Assembly: GCA_951394405.1 (NCBI GenBank)
Contig: OX596336.1
Coordinates: 2,046,001-2,110,000 of the forward strand
DNA: 64,000 nucleotides
Direction of reading: 5' to 3'
Origin: Coprinellus micaceus
Lineage: Eukaryota > Basidiomycota > Agaricomycetes > Agaricales > Psathyrellaceae
The notes under the pieces are model-generated. The model searched no databases. It saw only the letters and a list, made by a program, of their open reading frames with translations, and was not told where the DNA came from. Position numbers and translations under genes: made by a program. Position 1 is the first letter of the stretch. The number at the start of each line of letters is the position of its first letter. Shown here one piece after another: positions 59,157-64,000 of the stretch.

Positions 59157-59708
59157 GGTGGAGAGGACTAGACAAGGAGGTTGGGACTTCCCCATGGAAT
59201 TGACGTTATGAAACACACTTGCGAGTCTAATAAACGCTTCTCCAAATACCATCCGGCCCACAAGCGCGTGCATGCGATGGCGTTTGGCCGAAGTATTAAC
59301 GATGTTGGGTTCGATTCAACGCCAGGGACCGTTCCCGAGCACCTTGTAGGGCGTGGAATGTCGTTCCATGGGGTACCGAGCCTTGTGAGCGCGGTCCGCA
59401 ATGGCTTCCGCGCCTTGGAGACGGCAACAGTGGGGGGGCGAAGTGGGGCAAAGTGCATCGAATTTGAAGTCACTGGACATGTACAAGTTCCATTTGGAGG
59501 TTACAGTCCGCCTGATCGCCTATGATTCGTGGGAGGAGGGGAACGGCTGCCAATTGGCAGCATCCGAGGATCCTCCTCAATCAGGTGCGGGCGTGTCTGG
59601 GTGAACGCGATACCTATTAGAGGAAGATTGGACGTTTACATCGCCACGGCATCCTGCTCCGTGACTCGGGAGGGATCTGGGGTAGAATGGGGTGGGGGAA
59701 GAAGGAGG
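59157..59708. other. Promoter region of the GH74 gene and 3' flank of the UPF0029 gene
   Basis: 552 bp. Plus-strand frames of up to 136 codons cross it but show no domain. I could not identify a convincing TATA box or carbon-repressor site cluster. Confidence 0.4.
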
Positions 59709-60567
59709 TCAGGTCTGACTTCTTGGCTCCGAGCCTTCGCCCGTCTCGCTGGGAGAGGTTTCTCTAGCTTGCAGTTTGGCGATGAGTGCCTTGACGGAAG
59801 CTATCGACCCCTCCCTGACTCGCACAAGGCGCCTCGCTTTCGCCACGTCTATTGTTCTATAGTCTGGTTTTTTGACGACAGGGATGGGAACGCCCGACAG
59901 AGTTTCCACTGTGGAAATACCGTTCTGAGAAGAGGTTGACGCATCGGTACTCAGCTTCTTGTAATCTTGGCGGAGGGCAGCCAGAATATCATCCAAGCTT
60001 TCCAAGAGGGTCTTCAGCTCAAGCAATTCCTCCTGGTCTTTGAACTTCCTCGCAACTTCCGTGGCACATTGAGCGATGTGGTCGAAACGAGCGGGACCCA
60101 GTAGCTCACCGCCGTACCTGCCAGGAATAAGGATCGATTCCAGCCTGGGTAGGGTATGTGACGTACCACCGACTGACAATAATCACTCCATCTAGGACTG
60201 CTAGTCGTTCCATCGCATTCAAGATTTTGCCACCACCCCACCGCTCGCCGTCATCCTTGTAACCGGATTGTAGTTCAAAATCTTCAGGACCCGCGAGCCC
60301 TGTGCACCCTGGCCTCAAGACCATGCATCTCCACGCAGCCATCTCGTGTGTAGCTGGGTTTGAGCTGTGGACCACTCGTTTCATCTGCTCGACGCGTTGT
60401 TTCGCTTCCTGGGGAGTAACAGCGTGGTAGATGTTCGCGACGAAGACCGAACCTCGGTCGACTATCTCTTGAGACGTGAACGCAGGCTCTGATATTGGGC
60501 TCCTTTGGGACGAGATGAAGGCGTCAAGAGTACGCTGTGATTTCTTTGTGGGTCTTGACGAGAACAT
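59709..60567 (-). CDS. IMPACT/UPF0029 (YigZ) domain protein with helical C-terminal extension
   Basis: Exons: 60567-60167 and 60117-59709, giving 269 residues. The UPF0029 fold is seen from about residue 40: RGSVFVANIYHAVTPQEAKQ, NPATHEMAAWRCMVLRPG, GYKDDGERWGGGKILNAMER and GVIIVSRW joined across the intron to YGGELLGPARFDHI. These match the C-terminal domain of Yih1/IMPACT, whose full-length relatives bind Gcn1 and restrain the Gcn2 kinase, but the N-terminal RWD domain of Yih1 is absent here. After the domain is a ~100-residue helical, charged region (KDQEELLELKTLLESLDDIL, RLVRVREGSIASVKALIAKL) likely to form a coiled coil. It shares a 212-bp divergent promoter with the acidic protein gene. 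Confidence 0.82.
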
Positions 60568-60779
60568 GAGTGTAATGAAGAGCCGTGGTTGCTCGGGCTG
60601 GCACCCATTTGGCCGATCATATGACCTGCTTCCCAATTGAGAAGGAACGACAGGCGTGTCTCATCCCGCGTCGGTCGCGCCTTGCCACGCCTGGACGCTT
60701 TCCTTCTCCACTCTGCCCATTTCTCGACGTTGCCTGAATCCTTCATTGGAATTGCAGTTCGTGGCGAACCTTTCGCGCA

Positions 60780-63700
60780 ATGTCGACCCCATACCGGCAC
60801 ACGCCTCGCGCTCCAGCCGCACCCCATCCAACTCCCATCTCAGCAGCGAAAGACGCCATGCTTCAGCGACGGGCAACTCGCGCGCCAACTGTCAATCCTT
60901 TCGAGAAATTCTCCCAAAATGACTTTGAATCGTGGGTCGCAGGCATGACCGGTTCTTTGCGCAAGGCTCTCGGCCAGGAGGCAGAGCTAAGCGACACACC
61001 TCACAAACCGAAGGAGGCGCCGCCTGAACGGGTTGAAGGGCCTGCCCCAGTCATGGCTTATCAACCTGTTAGCATGGATACTGAAGGGGAGGAGGACGAC
61101 TATCCCGAGGATTCATTTGCTGATATCAGGGTGCGGCACGCCTTGAACAAGGGCAAAGGTCGTGATCCATGCGAGGGGCCAGGCCTGGGTAACAGCGTGG
61201 GGCGGCAGGAGGAACCTATCGAGATATTGTCTGGGTCGGGGGAAGACGAAGTCGAGGAAGATGAAGACGAGGAAGACGAGGACGTGGGAATAATTCTCCC
61301 CGCCAGAGGACCTTACGCCGAGTCTGACGAGGAGGTCGAAGAGGAGGATGGCGACAACTTCGAGCTGTATGAGGACGATGGAGGTGGCGAAGGATTTCTG
61401 GAAGAAGATGGACCCAGGAGCGGCTCTCCCCACAAGGCGGAGCACAAGGATTACGCAGCCCACAGGGAAGAAATACTTCGTGCCATGCGGGAACAGTACA
61501 ATCCCCGTGAAGACGACGAGGACTACGAGGAATACGGTAGCAGTGACATTGAGGAGGCCCCGACCAATCAACAACACAACGGGCGACGTCAATCTCCTGA
61601 GGTCATCGAGCTGGACTTGGACGATGACGATGAACCCCAACCTGTGGGCCAACAGCCTCTGGACGAAGAAGACGACATACTTCAGCGCGGCTCTTCGCCG
61701 CCCATGGAGGAGGACGAACGCGACATGTTGGACGAGGAAGACGAACTCTATTCCTACGACAAGGCCAAGGATGGAGAGCCCTATCGTGACGATGAGGATG
61801 CGGATGCGGATGCGGATGCGGATGCGGATGCGGATGCGGATGCTGAAATTGAGCAAGTAGACAGTGACGATGAGGAGGTACAGCCTCTCGATGACGATGA
61901 TGGTAAGAGCATTCACTTTCGTCTTCGTGTAGGTGTCGGTGCCCATTCTTCACACTCTAGCCTTCCCGCCAAGAAACCATGAGTATGTACAGGGAGAGTT
62001 CCGGGAGCCCGACATTCGCGATCCATGGTCTGGTCCACGAACATATGCCGAAGATTTCTACTCGGGAGGCGACAGGCTCATACAGCACGATCAGCTTCTA
62101 GACGCACATCATCTTGAAGACCAGGAAGAGGAGGAGTACGATGCAGACCCCATCGGCGAAGACGGAAAAGGTGAAGACGAAGGTATAGCCATTCTCTCTC
62201 TTTTTGGGCTGCACAACTAAGTACGCACGCCAGTCTTTGTCCCTGAGAGCCCGCAAGGACACGACCATCCCGCACAAGTACAGCTACGTGACGTTTGGGA
62301 AGGGCCAGAGACATATGCAGAAGACTATTACTCAGCCGGGGATTTCAACCTCGGTTCAGAGCAGCCTACGCAGCCCGACCGGCTGGGCTCTGAACTCCTC
62401 GATGTGGAACCCGAAATCATCAGCATTGATGACGATGACGAAGTGGAAGAAGTTCCTGCTACCTCCCTTCAGCTTACTGACTTCCGAGGCGTCATAGAGC
62501 AAGCCTCGCTTACACCCGAAGTGTCTCTCGTTGCGCCTGTTGGACATGCATTCTCTGGGCCGTCCCACGGGGCTCAGGATGACATTGGGGATATCGTCGA
62601 ACTTTCTAGGGGACTGCAGGACGGGCGAGCAACGTCAGACACTGAGCTCATGGACGCGGACTTGGACCTTGAGTATCCTGAACTTTCAAGGCCGGGTTCC
62701 GTCACCGAAATGGCCGTTCCTCTGGAAGAAACTCCTCACTCAGTGGAAATCCCAGCGCTCACAGAGTTACAAGGTGAAGAAGAACGCACAGTGGTCGACT
62801 TTGGTGCTCAAGGCGTCGTTCAAACGGACGCCGACCGCGCTGAATCGAATGCGTGGAAGGAGGAAGGCAACGGCGATGTGGGCGCGGCGGATCATCTTCC
62901 TGTCGGCAACACAGGTGAGTCCCTCTTCATGCTCCACACTTCGTGCTCTCCCGATTTATTGTGCCCTAGAAGATTTCAAAATGGAGGGTGATCACACCAT
63001 CGTGGAGACTTCCGAAGGAAAGGTTGAAGGCGTGGGACGCCATGGCCAACAGGAAGACGAGGATGTGCTCGGGACTGAACCCTCGGGCGCCCCCACCGAG
63101 CCATATGACGTGCAGACAAAAGGGGGAACTCCTCAACCCGAATCTTTCCCCTCAGAGGTTGTGGAGGTTGAAAACGACTCTGAAGCTCCCAATCCGGAAT
63201 GCCGTGCACACGGGATCATCTCAACACCACACCACACTGCGACGATGGAAGAGGTCCCAGACGAGGACGCGGACGAACCCATTCCCGCCCCGCCCACCGC
63301 AGTCATCATCATGCGAGCTGTGGATGAAGATTCCGTTGGAGAGACTGATATACTTCAGGAAGAAGAGGCTGTATTAGAGGAGCCTGCTGTAGATGACGCT
63401 GGGGGAGACTACGACATGGACGATCATGAAGACGAGGACGCGTATGGGGAACCAGAGAACGATGACGTTGAAGTCCTCTCTATTACCAGCTCAGAGGACT
63501 TCCGCCTGATGGAGCATATTGAAGATGGAGGCGAAGTTGAGGAGCCGAATCAAGACGAGGCTGCGATGGACCTTGTTGCTGAGGTGAGTTGAATTCCCGG
63601 CATTTGGGTTAACTATACCGACTAACTCACTTAGGAGCGTGTCGTAGTCGCGGACGAACAGGCCGCAGCGCCCCTTGAGGAAGCCGGTCCGTTCGTCAAA

Positions 63701-64000
63701 CTTGAGGAGTCTCTCAGCTCTATCGTCGAGGGCATACAGGACGACAAAGAAGATGTAGTTGGCGAACTCCCGACAAGCCCCACACTCAAGGATGCGACAG
63801 ACCATCCTGCGACTCCGTCGACGGCTGCGGAGGAAGCCGAACCCTCTGTATTCCACCCCGATCCCGAAGGCTATCTGACAGGCGGGAGACCCGACGAAGT
63901 GGTCCCTGACCAGCCTCATGAAACGACACCTGACGACAAGGAAGATTCTTGCGCAGAGCCTTCCGATGTGGATTCAATTCGTGTCAGTGAAGGTCGGGTC
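60780..64000 (+). CDS. Large acidic, probably disordered protein of unknown function (5' part)
   Basis: Not recognised. Exons seen: 60780-61902, 61961-62182, 62234-62914, 62970-63583 and 63635 onward past the right edge, giving more than 1000 residues. The N-terminus is Pro/Arg-rich with a short predicted helix block (NPFEKFSQNDFESWVAGMTG, SLRKALGQEAE). The rest is dominated by Asp and Glu with scattered Ser/Pro, and includes an Asp-Ala repeat. Exons 2 and 3 carry two copies of a motif: WSGPRTYAEDFYSGGD and WEGPETYAEDYYSAGD. SUMO-interaction-like segments (EVIELDLDDDDE, IISIDDDDEVEEV, EVLSITSSED) recur, which hints at a nuclear protein, by inference only. All introns keep frame. Confidence 0.7.
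61797..61843 (+). repeat. GATGCG hexanucleotide repeat (Asp-Ala codons)
   Basis: Seven full copies and a partial one in exon 1 of the acidic protein gene, encoding alternating Asp and Ala. Length polymorphism is expected to stay in frame. Confidence 0.9.

Overview
The window is nuclear DNA of a filamentous basidiomycete, most likely an agaricomycete. Genes are intron-rich, introns are mostly 50-70 nt with GT-AG borders, and gene content fits a plant-biomass degrader: a GH74 xyloglucanase with a C-terminal fungal cellulose-binding domain, a phenylalanine ammonia-lyase, a TmpA-type membrane reductase and basidiomycete-type low-complexity proteins. Nineteen genes could be modelled. Eighteen rest on recognisable families or domains; one, at the right edge, is of unknown function. 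There is also one pseudogene. I see no rRNA, tRNA, CRISPR array, intact transposon or prokaryotic-style operon.

Layout. 0-2.3 kb: the 5' part of SET9 (H4K20 methyltransferase, running off the left edge) and a four-repeat polyubiquitin gene, both on the minus strand. 2.3-5.9 kb: no gene I can support. 5.9-12 kb: FAM72-like zinc protein (-), RRP17/NOL12 (+), the SNARE BOS1 (+) and FCF1 (-). 12-13.8 kb: fragments only. 13.8-22.5 kb: phenylalanine ammonia-lyase (+), a flavin-dependent amine oxidase of the DAO family (+) and mitochondrial CPA2 (-). 24.2-31.5 kb: TmpA-like membrane protein (+), oligoribonuclease REX2 (-), PTAR1-like prenyltransferase alpha-repeat protein (+) and an F-box protein (+). 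31.7-34.0 kb: a disabled P-loop ATPase gene (+). 34.5-36.6 kb: NAB2-like CCCH protein (-). 36.6-52.9 kb: two long gene-poor stretches interrupted only by a Pcl-type cyclin (-). 52.9-64 kb: TDA10-like kinase (-), RER1 (+), GH74-CBM1 xyloglucanase (-), IMPACT/UPF0029 protein (-) and a long acidic, probably disordered protein (+) running off the right edge.

The genes do not form a metabolic cluster. Most are housekeeping (ubiquitin, ribosome biogenesis, ER-Golgi traffic, RNA metabolism, arginine synthesis). Four neighbouring pairs are head to head with 118-212 bp between start codons, so shared promoters are likely. The most unusual features are structural: a remarkable set of micro-exons (6, 7, 10, 11, 17 and 18 nt, plus an exon carrying only the ATG), an intron at the identical codon in three successive ubiquitin repeats, a probable GC-AG intron, an ATPase gene with at least two disabling lesions, and a repeated motif in the unknown acidic protein. 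I found no clear case of a wholly new biological system. All exon coordinates were deduced by eye from splice sites and reading-frame continuity; family names come from remembered motifs, not from a database search.
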